A DNA stretch of 64,000 nucleotides from Poa pratensis (lineage: Eukaryota; Streptophyta; Magnoliopsida; Poales; Poaceae): NCBI GenBank assembly GCA_947311845.1, contig CAMZMU010000059.1:57314941-57378940 (forward strand), read 5' to 3'. This document shows, piece by piece, positions 36,831 to 47,900 of this stretch. How positions within the stretch are numbered: the stretch's first letter is position 1; each line of letters begins with the position of its first letter. The notes under the pieces are model-generated. The model was not told the DNA's origin, did not search any database, and saw only the letters and a list, made by a program, of their open reading frames with translations. The position numbers and the translations under genes were made by a program.

Positions 36831-37715
36831 TGTTGGATTATTATGCATAATTTCCATGATTAATTCCAGAATATAAAGCATGATCGCAAGAACTACTAAC
36901 ATGTTAATCTCAAAAATATTAGACGTATTAATTAACATGAACAGCAGCAAGACATCTACGAACACAGCCATCGGAACGTGACGAACGTACCGAACAATTG
37001 TAGATAAAGTAGTCGTTGGAGAAGCGACGGCAGCAGCTTGAGCGGCGACGGTAGCAGCTCGAAGAAGACGACGTTGTAGACGAGTCGCCCGCGGACCCGG
37101 AGATCGTCCAGGAAGTCGAGCCGTGATGAAGAACTTGAAAGCAGTCGCGCGGGGCGCTTCCCAAAAACCTTATTCGCCCTCTCCCGTACAGGATCACAAG
37201 GACAAGTGATTCTGGAGACCTGCTGTCCCGTTCACCGGTGCACGCCGACGCACGGGATGGCGTAGACTACGGTGGCGGCGCAAGCCACGAGATTGGCAAA
37301 ACCTAGATTGGTTCGATGTGTGACGGCGCACGGTAGTGCAAGGCAATATATAGTGCGGTTCAGGAAACCCTAACGGGTAGAACGTGGGCCGGCCACGTCG
37401 CACACGTTCGAGTCGGTTACAGCAGCCCACGATCTGGTAACCCGCGGCGTGTCGTGTCGTGTCGTGACAAGACGGACGGACGGACGGCGGCGGGGGAGGA
37501 GGAGTGCGCACGAGAGAGTCTTCTATTCTCAACTAGCACACCAAGTGGTACAACACTCCACTATATAAGGTGGTGTTTGTCTCCTCCAACTAGCAACGTG
37601 GGACTAAACTTTAGCACCACTTTGCACCTCCAAAATTCTGCCATGCACATGGGTCAATTTGAGATTTTCAGATTTTCTTATTTGGGCTGCCCTATATTGG
37701 GCCCAAATTCTAACA
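36831..37715 (-). repeat. copia 5' LTR (885 bp)
   Basis: This is the direct repeat of 22948-23925. On the minus strand it begins TGTTAGAATTTGGGCCC. I do not see a standard initiator-Met primer-binding site next to it. Confidence 0.9.
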
Positions 37716-37720
37716 TAGAT

Positions 37721-39039
37721 GTCAATAGATTATAGGTACATGTGAAAATACTTGACAGATTTTTTCATTCAGTTTATGCGTCCTTTCCAAGGTTTAGGTA
37801 CACGCATACGTAGTTTGGAAATACAGTAATTTTCTAATTAGATACCGTAGCAGATATAGCAGAGGTGATGGATCTGATTACTAACATGATGGGCGGACAG
37901 AATGGAATTAAGATGACAACTTGTGGCCCAGTGGAAGTGAGCCAGATAGGACTCTTCGACTGAATAAGTATCGACCATTCTACACCTAAGAGAAGAACTG
38001 AGGCAAGATCATCAATATAAGGAGCCCTAACACACAATGTATGCTACGCGCTTCAGACGAATACCTGCTCTTGCGTGTAAAATTGTCGCCAATGGCATGT
38101 TGTAGAAGTAGTTTTATCAGTTCATGGCTTCCGCTATTAGATTCCCAAACATTTAAGCATTTGGTAGGCATCTTCTTCAATGAATTATTTTTGCACTATT
38201 TGACGTTTCCCATTGGGATGTAAAAAAATCAGTCGTCGCATCTGAAACCATGACAACAAATAGCTAGCACATTATTACTACGTGCGTGTCGTATCAGTCC
38301 TAGATAGCAAATTACTACTACCTTCGTCTCAAAATGTATGCAGTCAAACTTGTGTAACTTTGACTAATTAGTATTATACTATTAGCCTCGCCACGGGATT
38401 GGGAGTGGTGAAGAAGCGGGAGGAGGAGATGGGAGGGGAAAGTATTGGCGAAAGATGGGATTCAAGGAGGACGAAGGACGGCGACATGCCGGGGAGGGGA
38501 AAGCCGGAGGAGGAGGTTCGGAATTGAATGAAGCAAGAGAAAGATCAAGCCGAAGGGCAGGGTCAAAGAGGCCTCGCATAAGCTTCTTCTCATGGTGTCA
38601 ATCAGTGGAACCAACCGTTCGATGCACTCATTACTGCTTTCTTTATAATATTTCAAGTTGTCTTCTTCAGAGCCTTTGGATGAATTGGCAAGTGCAGCTA
38701 ATGTCATGGCTTGCTTGATAAGTACCCCAGAGGAGGTGTCCTAACACAATAGGTCATTTCAAAGAGCTAGAGCTGGAGGGTGTGGAGGCCTCGCCGCGAG
38801 GAGGAAAGTGCGGTCGCCATCATGGGGATCGAGATAGAGCTTGCAATTACAATCTTACCCATATATGCATTCGGAAATTCTAACAAAGAGAACACCTAAA
38901 ACCTATCACATGTTATATTATTCCCAAACTGGTTGGTTTATGCGACACGTTTCACCTTGCGGCTTCGGTTACAATAATTAATTTGTGCACACCAACAACA
39001 TTTTTTCTCTCTTGTTGCAACGCACGGGCAGTTTGCTAG
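37721..39039 (+). other. Helitron 3' interior
   Basis: This is host DNA of the nested copia element. It includes a stretch near 38316-38385 that resembles the end of a Stowaway-type MITE (CGTCTCAAAATGTATGCAG) and GC-rich sequence at 38385-38580 without a recognisable domain. It ends with the CTAG terminus described for the Helitron. Confidence 0.45.
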
Positions 39040-39364
39040 TATATATAGGGAGCATATCAATCCATCGGCCAGATCGAGGATACTTCGTGTCTCGCCGAGG
39101 ATGCTCTCGCGGTGGACGTCGGCCAGAAGGTAGCCTTCCTCGTAGTGATGCACTGATGCTCATGCATGCATGCTAGCGTGGTGATTCTTCGACAAGTTTT
39201 CTGTTTTCCTTTTATATGTTACCGGATGTCAACACAAAACTATTCCTTTGCGTCAGTCTGGTCTTATAGCTTCTAAATAGTATTGTATCGAGATTGCGCG
39301 ATCTAAAAGGCTCCAATGCTTCATAATTGCATAATAATGAAATAGTTTTGCATGCAGGGATCAC

Positions 39365-39930
39365 ATGCTGAATGCTTCTATAGCCATGACTATATCTATA
39401 GCTATAGCTACATTCTTTGTAGTTGGAGAAGGTCAACTCTTGTGTATGAGCAAGAACCTTGCAGCTGACAGCAAAGATGTTGGTAGTCAGAAGAGCATTA
39501 GCGCGCCCATGTAATAGTTTGATTCTTGCATATAGACTGTTTAGATATTGCTTACTTTCTCCATAGTGAGGCAGAACTAAAAGTGTTACTTACTTTCTCC
39601 ATAGTGAGACAGACTAAAGTGTTAATTGTCATATAGATAATCGAAAGGGTGAAGGAGATGAAGACAAACTAATCGTACAGTTGTTCAAGGATAGGATGGA
39701 TGAATACGACATCCAGTATCCAGATGAGGAAACGAGACAAAACAGATTCTCCACCTTCAAGGCAAATGTAGAGTTGCATGATTATGAAACGCACAAAGAG
39801 TATAGGTCTGCTCTGGATGCGCTACACTAGTGATCTGGTGCGGTTTCTCAACCGGTCAAAGGTTGACTGGGTTGAAGCTGGCGTTGTCTCTCCGGTTGTG
39901 AGGAAACAAAGACGCTTTGGTAAGTGGCCG
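39365..39930 (+). pseudogene. papain-like cysteine protease pseudogene, 5' part
   Basis: An ATG at 39365 opens a signal-peptide-like frame ('MLNASIAMTISIAIATFFVV') that ends after 50 codons. At 39660-39830 another frame gives 'RMDEYDIQYPDEETRQNRFS', matching the I29 pro-inhibitor region of papain-like proteases. At 39855-39920 a third frame gives 'SKVDWVEAGVVSPVVRKQRR', matching the start of the mature enzyme (VDWR…GAVTPVKNQG). A splice-donor-like GGTAAGT follows at 39919. The active-site QCGSCW block is not present. Stops and frameshifts make it a pseudogene. Confidence 0.6.
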
Positions 39931-39959
39931 GAGCTTAATTATGACATGTTAGTATGTTA

Positions 39960-40081
39960 CTACCTCCGATCCATATTAGTGGGCACAACTTTGTCTAGAT
40001 ACACATGTATCTAGTCTAAATACTTAACTAGATACATATGAATTTAGACAAAACTATGCCCACTATATGGATCGGAGGGAG
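39960..40081. mobile_element. Stowaway (Tc1/Mariner) MITE, 122 bp, TA duplication
   Basis: The ends are CTACCTCCGATCCATAT and the inverse of CTCCCTCCGATCCATAT, flanked by TA at 39958-39959 and 40082-40083. The interior is also largely self-complementary. This is the typical structure of grass Stowaway elements. Confidence 0.9.
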
Positions 40082-40224
40082 TACTAGTTTGTGGTTTGAG
40101 TAGTTTATCTTGGTGATAGGTTGCTCTCTAAGTAGCAGATAGGCAGATAGCCTTGTACATTAAAAAGCCCAAAAATTTCTTAAAATCAGTAGAGTGGATG
40201 TTTTCTAAAAGTAAAGTTTTATTC

Positions 40225-40345
40225 GATGACTAGTTGATTCCAGTTCCATGGATACAGTCAATTGCGACTATAGAAGTCATCGAATTGTTTCCAGTTCATC
40301 GAATAAAACTGAAAGAATTGCAGTTTTATTCGATGACTATTGATT
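40225..40345. repeat. repeated GTTTTATTCGATGACT motif, two direct and one inverted copy
   Basis: The motif occurs at about 40225 and 40323 on the plus strand and in inverse form (TTCATCGAATAAAACT) near 40296, so the region can fold. No family is recognised. Confidence 0.6.
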
Positions 40346-40890
40346 TGTACTAATACAATTGTATTTGTACTGAAAGAACTCAAGCACTTAACACAACCTT
40401 TTACAACTATAGAAGTCAGCATGTATTTACCACAAACTGCGTTTGTGTTCCCTTCACACCTCGTTCATTGTACTGAAAAATCTCATGCGCTACATTGTTT
40501 TTTTACTATGACTAGTAGCCTTGCACGTACACGCACGTCTCTACAAGACGCATTTTATGATTTAGATAAGTGACACTTTGTACACACAATAAGTGACTCT
40601 GAGACGCTGTTGGCATGAGCAGTTAGGAAAACGCCGCATTGCAGCCATGAACTCATGTCTGGCCATTACACCACGGTAAGTCGGTAACCTATGTCATTCT
40701 TAGGCTTCAGTATTGTTATTTCGACAAGTCAAAATTTGTTTTGCTCGTAGTTTAGTGTTCAGTTAATCTAAGACCACGGGCACCTTGGAATGAACAACAA
40801 CGATAAATGACTCTTAGTCCGGTTATGTTTTCCCGTGGGATCATGGGAGCTAGCTTGAGTTTCTATTGGAAACCAATGTTTAACAAGAGA
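40340..40890. other. spacer without recognised gene
   Basis: AT-rich. It contains the CTAG-like site at 40513 used for the putative minus-strand Helitron. No coding domain is seen. Confidence 0.4.
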
Positions 40891-40904
40891 ACAATCCCCT
40901 CATC

Positions 40905-41080
40905 CAAAGGCGGAGCTTCATGGAGGCCAAATGGGCCATGGCCCCCCCAGGTTTGGAGTAATTGCTGAAGAATTTTTTTTTGGGAGTGCTTAACTGAGAA
41001 GAAAAATAGCATTTGGCCCCCCCAAACATAAATATTTTGCATTTCGGCCCCCCTGCAACCTCTGCCAAGCTCCGCCACTG
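40905..41080. mobile_element. 176-bp hAT-type MITE with 8-bp TSD
   Basis: CCCTCATC is duplicated exactly at 40897-40904 and 41081-41088. Ends are CAAAGGCGGAGCTT and the inverse of CAGTGGCGGAGCTT. The interior carries GGCCCCCC runs. The duplication length fits hAT. Confidence 0.85.
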
Positions 41081-42070
41081 CCCTCATCTACGGGTGAAAA
41101 TGTGCTCATGCAACACACCAAAATACAAAGCTTTAGGTACCAAGAGTTGCAAAATCATAGCTACCGCATTCCTTGATTTTGCAAAAACTGTATCTGACGT
41201 CTGACCACACATGTACTTATACTATCATATTAAGTCCTCAAGAGTAGCTCGATAGATCAGGTTTTGTTCTTAAGCAACAAAATCAGTTCCATAATCACTT
41301 CATTGCCAGATTCCAAGACAACATTTTGTACAACATGATTACAAGGACTGATTAGCCATGGAGAAGCATGGTCACGTCCACCGTCTACCTGCATGCTCTT
41401 TATTTGGTTTCAAAAAACATGCCGGAATGATTACGAAGAGACAATGATGGAGCCATCCTGCAACATATCGTACGACTGGAATACCCATAGCATCAACAAC
41501 CTGGCAATCGATGTGAAGATGAAAAAAAAAGTATTTTCCATGAGTTAAGGAGATGATTGATCTGAAAGCAAGCAAATTTAATTGGCTAGACCAATACTGA
41601 CTGGGAGAAATATCACAAAAACCAATACAAAACTTGTAAATCGTTGGACTGAAAGTGTGGAAGAAGCATGAAGTTTTCTATTCTCTGATGTCGACAACAC
41701 ATGGTTGATAATTATGTACAAATAATATCTTACAAAATGAAAATTGTAATTGCACGTTCAACATCACAAGTATTGCTGCAATATGACCTCTTAAATACTT
41801 GTTCCAAGAAGCAGTCTGCTATTATTCCCAACTATAGAACATGTGATATGCAAAATGGATATTGCACTGTACATTTGAGGAAAAATTAATAGAAGAGAAA
41901 CATGGAGAAACGGAAGTATGAAGAAATTGGACTACATAATAAAGACCTCCTTGTCGGTAGAGTTAATGTACTTACTCCAAGTAATTTTGGCAGGTAGACT
42001 TGGAAACCTTATTCTTGTGGTGTGAAACCTGATCTGGATGTAAAAGGAGGTGAATTTGTATTAGAAGAAT

Positions 42071-44275
42071 CTATGCTATCATTACAACACCTAGGCTTCT
42101 TTCTCTCAAATACTTGAAATGAGAAGTTTCTTCTACTTCTGTCAGATCAATTCCATTTAGCTTGTATACAAGAGATAGATTGGCATTGGCCCATTGTTGT
42201 ATCTTGTCAACCGTGATCAGTGTCCTCTCTGCTTGTAAAAAGTTGTCAAGGGAAGGGCAGTGTCCAAAATGCACGTAATTCAATTGTACAGAGAATAAAA
42301 CACATCCTGACATTGAGGTCATCTTATTTTATTGACAGAATTACCTTGAAGAATAATTCTGATTCTGTAAATCTTATGGTGAACCAAGATAATTCTGTCC
42401 TATCCTCTCATTAGTACCTTCTTATTCGTTAAATCTTATGGTGAACCAAGTTCACTGATAATTTATGGAGCAAAGATAATTCTGATGATAGAACTACAGA
42501 AGAATAATTGGATAAAACACACAGAACTAAAGAATCATCATCATTAGATTGTCACACAACTATGCATCAGATGATCGGCAATAGAAGTACAGTGCAATTA
42601 ACAAGTGGATGAGTAATAGTCTAGACTTCAGATTAGCTTTTCCATGTGTAGTTCTCAAAGATTGACCACTTACCAACAATAGAAGACAAAGCAAGTAATT
42701 CCTTAGATAGCTCTATCGCAATAGAAATTATTAACAACATCAATGTACTACAGAAAAGATACAAATTCGAATTTGCTTTTTGTATTGAAAGAATCAGTGC
42801 TCTCATGTAGGTTGCCTTTCACAATCAAAATGCCTAAGAAATATAAAATAGGAAGCTCTCATTTTCCAGTTGCTCTTAACATCTCAATTCTTGGTGCTTT
42901 GTCTCTGAAGCTACAATAACAATGGAATGGGAAGCGAGGTAATTCTCGAATAAAAATGAGAAGTGATGTCTATTCAGTTTCCTGAAAATGAATCAACTGG
43001 AACTCCTATTTCAACCGAATCTGCATGCACTTATTTTTGCATTTAAACCGGTGCGCCCAGTTCTCTTCTTCGGAAACTATGAACATATATAGTCGTTTTG
43101 GGTTGTTATACAGTCTACAGAGCACATAGCTAAGGAGCATCTCGCAGAAGTCTACTTAATGGATAGGTGATTAGATTCAACGCGGAACCAGAAAACAGCA
43201 CTTACAAATTTCTTACCATGAACCATCACAGATGTTGAACTTGTGACTGACTTTGAACACTCCATGGCAACAAAGCATACAAGAGATCAAAAGGCCAGAT
43301 GTAGCTTCTTTTCTTGCCGAGCAACTGAACCTGCGCGTACTCAAGCCCTGAGTATCTTGTGGATGCTATCCGTGGAAATGTTCCAAACTTTTGATGCCCG
43401 GCTAGCTTCATCTTCTCTTTCAGACTGCATTCCTGCATCACCACAAGCATTAAACCAAACACTATTCCTTACAAATAAAGACAGCTTAGAGGCCAAGAGG
43501 TTGTCAGTACATAATCATCCCAGGACCCAGGGTTCTTAACAAAAATGTTAGCATATCAGCTGTAAGTCATACATGCATTTTTCTTCTTCTTTGCCAGAGG
43601 TGTAGCCATATATGCATAAAGACCACCTTGACAGAAAAATAACCAATATAAGTGATGCCCTGAAACATTAAAACATATATGCAGACTTCTGAATGTCTTG
43701 AACACCTCAGCGACCAGTGGCTCAACCTGCATTAAGGATGATTTGCCATCGAGATTGGCCCTGTCCTTACTGAAGAGGTACAATAGCTCTCCTTCTCAAC
43801 TGAAACCTACACACGTCGCAACAATTTCACGCTCAGATCGTCGCGGACCCTGCGGCTAACCATAATGTATGTCAGAGGAAGCAAGAGAGGACCACCTCCA
43901 TGAAGCTCCGGTGTCCGCCGCGAAAGCCTGAGCACGTACTTCGCCTTATCAATCTGCAGGCAGCAATTGGGAGGCGACGTCGCCGGTGATTACGCGATGG
44001 CGGAAGTGGTCGATGACGTCCATGGCGCTGTCGTTCTCCAGGACGCAGACTGTCGCGCAAGGCTTGACGCCTCGATGGTGCCGGCTCACGACGGAGGGGA
44101 ACACGGTGAACGGAGCCGGCCGTGCCGCCGTCGGCGCGTGGAAGTGGTCGGAGGCACAGGATTAGACGGAGAAGGGGATAGGAGAAATAGGGCGTGGCGA
44201 GGGGAGCTACGGTGGCATCGGGAGGCCGGCAAAGGCGGAGCTAAAGAGGGATATGGCGGCCGCAGCAGCCATTGA
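42071..44275 (-). pseudogene. intron-bearing gene fragments of unknown family
   Basis: On the minus strand, a terminal-exon-like piece runs from an acceptor (CTGTACAG) near 42284 to a stop at 42071 and encodes about 70 residues ('FGHCPSLDNFLQAERTLITV' and on). A second piece between splice-like sites near 43325-43440 can read 'MQSEREDEASRASKVWNIST'. A GC-rich stretch at 43900-44275 has an ATG followed by 'AAAAAISLFSSAFAG' but soon meets a stop. I do not recognise the gene. Together they look like spliced exons of one decayed or captured gene. Confidence 0.35.
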
Positions 44276-44649
44276 TGGCGTTGCTGGGATTCGGTAGGGC
44301 AACGGGCAAGGACTACAAAGAGCAAATCGGGAGAGGAGAGAAATTAATGGCGTTGACCAGAGAATTGATCGTGTAGAGATTGTGCCTTGTTTTTTTTTCT
44401 TGTAGCGAGTACGCAGGGATGGCAGAGTTTTCGTCCGCCACTCAAATTCGCTACGTACACACGGCGAGGGTTAAGTTATTTCCTTTGACGGTTAGATCTC
44501 AATCAGTGGGTCTAATCGTGAGGCTGTGATTGCTCCCAATTGCTCTGTGTACGTTAACGGGGTGACCATAGAGAAAAGTATGTTTGCTCTTTTATAAGTA
44601 GTAGAGAAGAGACTACGGCGGGCTCTTAGAGCCAGCCTGAACTTCATTA

Positions 44650-46146
44650 CTAAAAAAGGTTGCCTATGAGACCTTGCAGCCTCTACAAGATGAGTTCAAA
44701 TGAACCAGAGTTTACAGGGTTACATGAGAGGAGAAATAAAGAAAAGAACACACACCAACAACACACAAGAAAGGGGCACTCCGAGAGAGAAACTCGGAGA
44801 CAGTTGATTGATGAGAAGCTCATCACGACCCAAGCACTGCGATCATAAAGGAAGATCCACATGACAAGACAGCGGATACCCAGCCACGACACTGCACCAT
44901 CGACGAAGTCGAAATCCAACGCACATCTGAGGCCACACAACGCGTCGACACCACCTGTGTCGGGGGCATGGCCGAAGGGTCGCACGCGGCAAGACGACGC
45001 CACGACGCCTGTGTGTCGCCGGCTGAATTTGAAGGGCATCGGAGACACCCTCTCCGCACGTGGGGGTCGCTGCCATAGTCGCAGGGCATAGCACCACCGA
45101 GTGCAACCCCAAACCCATCTGGGTTCGATTACGCGAAGGGTGGGCTAGCCTAGAGCACGCACGAGACCACCCACGCCAGTCACGCCACAGGACTCCGACA
45201 AGGATCCGACGCGAGGGACTAGCAACCGACAAGGAGAAGCTACCACCACCACTGCCACGACTCACCTCGCATCGGAGAGAAGACCGCATCCATGGCCGCC
45301 ATCTGCAGAACCATGGAGCACACCAGCATGACACTGACGGCAAGACTGGGGTGGCTCGACACCCAGCCACGACGCCCCCCACGTAGGGGGCACGTCACCG
45401 CCATGGCCGCCATCTGCGAAGCCATGGCACCTGTCCTCCCCAGCGGCGCCCCACTGCAGGAAGATGGCCGAGTATAGAGGTGGCGACCCTTACAACCACC
45501 GAAAGGCATGGTCAAGCACCGTCAAAACTGACGGCGCCCCCGGGCCGGGATCGACGTTCGGACCACCGGGACACAGACCTCTGAGGAGCCGGCGGGAGCA
45601 GCAGAGCCTCCCGGAACCAGCTCCGAGGCAGGGGCGCGGTGGCTCGCCAAGCCCATCTGGTCCCAGACGGGCGCCGGAGGCGCGCCGCCGTCACAGCCGC
45701 ACCGGGGCACCGCGCCAGCAGCATGGCCGCGGACGGGGGGAGCCTCCCGGAAACTAGCTCAGGGGCGCGGCGGCCCGCCAAGCCCATTTGGGCCCAGATG
45801 GGCCCTGGAGGCATGCCGCCACAGCCGCACCCGGGAGAACTGCACCGCGCTAGCGGCATGTCGCGGACGGGGGGTGGGGGTGGCGAGGGCGGGAGGCGGC
45901 GCACGAGGAGGCAAGGATGGGTGGCGGCGGCGGACTTCACAGGCGAGCTTCCTCCATGTCGCCGAGAGTAGCCGAGAAGGAGCGAATCCCCGCCGTCCCC
46001 TTCACCGGCGCCGCGCGGCCTTTGTCCGCCGGCGGCCTCGGGGGGAGACGAGGGGAGGGGGAGGTAGGGGGAGGCGGCGGCGGCGTGAGGTTTGGGTCGC
46101 CCCCCGGTCGCCTGGAGGAGGCGACGCGAGGAGCGAGAGCGTGCGT
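44650..46146 (-). mobile_element. GC-rich LINE-like non-autonomous sequence, minus strand
   Basis: On the minus strand it begins with a pyrimidine- and GC-rich leader (46146 downward) like plant LINE 5' UTRs and ends with an A-run (read as AAAAAA at 44653 on the complementary side). No reverse transcriptase is present. The overlapping open frames on both strands are consequences of GC content. Imperfect similarity between the flanks (TGAACTTCAT and TGAATTCCAT) may be a decayed TSD. Family uncertain. Confidence 0.35.
45595..45870. repeat. two tandem copies of a ~132-bp GC-rich unit
   Basis: GCCAAGCCCATCTGG at 45645 recurs as GCCAAGCCCATTTGG at about 45777, and the preceding GAGCCTCCCGGAA recurs with the same spacing of about 132-137 bp. 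Confidence 0.75.
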
Positions 46147-46520
46147 CCAACGTGAATTCCATGCGCTACACTACATGAAGACCAAACAGTCAATCATGTT
46201 GTCAGTTCAAGAGCTCATCGACTGTGTTTCAGACAACTATGGCTGCAATGGTGGTTATTCTCAGCCCGCTCTCGTGTATATACGACAAAATGGACTCTCG
46301 AGTGAATCTTCGTACAGATACAAAGGGAAAAGTCACGGTTGGTGTCGTAGTTTCTACAGAACAGTCGCTGCAAAGATATCAGGTTTTAATACTGTCTCCG
46401 CAACCGAGGACGCTCTGGAGGAGGCAGTAACAAAACAGCCAGTGATTCTCCAACTACAGTGGCCACCTAGTGTGGGTAGTTACAGTGGCCATCATAGTGT
46501 GGGTAGTGTGCTTCAGCTCT
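46145..46520 (+). pseudogene. papain-like cysteine protease pseudogene, middle part
   Basis: One frame encodes 'MLSVQELIDCVSDNYGCNGG' and 'YIRQNGLSSESSYRYKGKS', matching the papain core after the active-site helix (LSEQELVDC, GCNGG), then 'EDALEEAVTKQPVILQL' as in the stretch before the catalytic His. The catalytic His region decays into repeated GTGGCCA/GTGTGGGTAG units at 46455-46510. It is collinear with, and on the same strand as, the 5' part at 39365-39930, so it is probably the same gene split by insertions. Confidence 0.65.
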
Positions 46521-47060
46521 TCACGGCCTTGGTCTTGATTCTTCTAGTCTTCATGTTCATCTTGTTGTTCTTCGAGTTCTTGGTGGTTGGTGGAAAGGTG
46601 TGGTGGCTGAGGAAGGAGGAGCTGCGGATGGATGGATGTGGCTAATGGGGGTTGTCCTTGGTGGTCTTGGTCTTGTCTTTATACTCCTTTTTGCCATTTG
46701 TGGTGGAATGGTACGAATTGTGGTGGAGAGGTGGAAGTTTCCCCTTTCCTCTCTTAGCTCACAGTGCACATGGGATGTCTCCACCTTTTTCACCTTTTTG
46801 CCTTTTATAGTTTCTTCATCTCCAAGTTGATATTTTCCCTCTTTGCTGATTCAAACTTGCCCAAGTTTGTACTTTGAATTCTTCACTGTCCTGGCACTTG
46901 ATAACTGTGGGCTTTCTGCCTTGATGCTTCTGAACTTTCTAAAGATATGTGCCTTTGCGCACTGATCTGCAAATGCAACCAAAACATGTAAAAGCACTCA
47001 AAACCACACTGTTCAGTACTGAATTTATCTGGGTTTTAGGGTTTTAGTGGTCAGATATAT
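46521..47060. other. spacer without recognised gene
   Basis: T-rich sequence with one Val/Leu-rich open frame (46600-46830) that lacks any recognisable domain. Nothing further is supported. Confidence 0.4.
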
Positions 47061-47900
47061 GCATATAATTCATGGTGATCAAGGACGTCCTCCACCACCA
47101 TCGGCGGGTGCCGATCGGAAACGGCAGCAGGGATACACCAGACCAAACAGGCCCGGCCGAGCCCCGGGAGGCTCGTAAAGTCTCCGCCGCCATGCTGCTG
47201 CACATAGGCCGCCACCGCCGCTACCCTCATCGGCCCATAGGCCCGACCGGACCTAGACAGGCCCGTGAAGCTCCCACCGCCACGCTGCAGCAGGGGTGCA
47301 TCACCGCTGTCATCTTCATCACGAGCTACTCACCAGACCAACCGGAGACAAACCGAGGAAGGCCCGCCCTAACCCAGATCGGGCATGCAGGGTCGGAGCA
47401 CCACCACCGCCGCCCCTGCCACCAACGGGAGCGCCTCCACCACGTATGCCACCGTCGCTGCGCCAGAGAGCCCCGCCGCCACGCCGGACCAACGCCGCCG
47501 AGCAACACCACCAAGCCCACGGCTGCCCCGCGCCGCCACGAACTTGGAGGGGAATCGCGAGTGTTTCCGCCGCCACCGGCGGCGCCCGGCCAAGGGCCGG
47601 CGCAGCCCACCGGCGACGGCGGAGGGAGGGATTAGGGAGAATACCGGGAGCGGGAGGGAGGCGGCGCGGCCCGGCCGCCGCGGGGGCGGCGCGGGTCGCG
47701 AGAGGGAGGAAAGGGGTCGGGGTGGGTCGCAAGACTGTTCCCTACCAATGGCTGCCTTTCCTAAGGAAGGAATCGGGAGAGTTGTTTCTTTCGTTCCCAA
47801 CGCTCCCAGCGGAAATTTTTTCAAAGGAAACCAATCCTACAAAATTCCTTTGATATTCCTTTGTCCCGAACGGAGCCTCAGTAATAGAACGAAGCCGGTG
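47061..47900. other. GC-rich segment, probably transposon-derived
   Basis: Proline- and arginine-rich frames overlap on both strands. Its composition is like 44650-46146. The end near 47800-47900 contains AAATTCCTTTGATATTCC, similar to MITE ends in grasses. No host gene is recognisable. Confidence 0.35.

Larger units (their letters stand above)
22948..37715 (-). mobile_element. Ty1/copia LTR retrotransposon, minus strand, with a gypsy element nested in gag
   Basis: Direct LTRs at 22948-23925 and 36831-37715 start TGTTGG and end TAACA (TAATA in the left copy). The 5-bp duplication TAGAT lies at 22943-22947 and 37716-37720. Without the nested element and its TSD copy it is about 6.4 kb. Domain order on the minus strand is gag, protease, integrase, reverse transcriptase, RNase H, as in copia. 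The reading frames are broken in several places. Confidence 0.93.
21763..39039 (+). mobile_element. probable non-autonomous Helitron (~2.5 kb without nested insertions)
   Basis: The left end TCTCTACTATATAATA is preceded by A, and the right end GCAACGCACGGGCAGTTTGCTAG is followed by T, as required for Helitron insertion between A and T. Grass Helitrons commonly start TCTCTACTA and end with GCACGGGC…CTAG; that is remembered family knowledge. The nested copia/gypsy block (22948-37715) occupies most of the span. Remaining Helitron DNA is 21763-22947 and 37721-39039. No Rep/helicase coding sequence is seen. Confidence 0.6.
40513..44612 (-). mobile_element. possible second Helitron, minus strand
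   Basis: On the minus strand, TCTCTACTACTTATAAAAGAG near 44612 resembles a grass Helitron start and GCACGTGTACGT…GCTACTAG followed by T near 40513 resembles an end. The base before the start is not the expected A, which weakens the call. The interior holds intron-bearing gene fragments on the same strand, as captured genes would be. Confidence 0.3.

Noticed and set aside
36369..36971. 200-codon minus-strand frame as one protein starting at 36971
   Set aside because: The part above 36831 is LTR. Only 36785 downward matches copia gag.
44843..46155. Several long GC-rich frames on both strands
   Set aside because: They overlap one another in all frames, have no domain and coincide with tandem repeats. 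These are composition artefacts.
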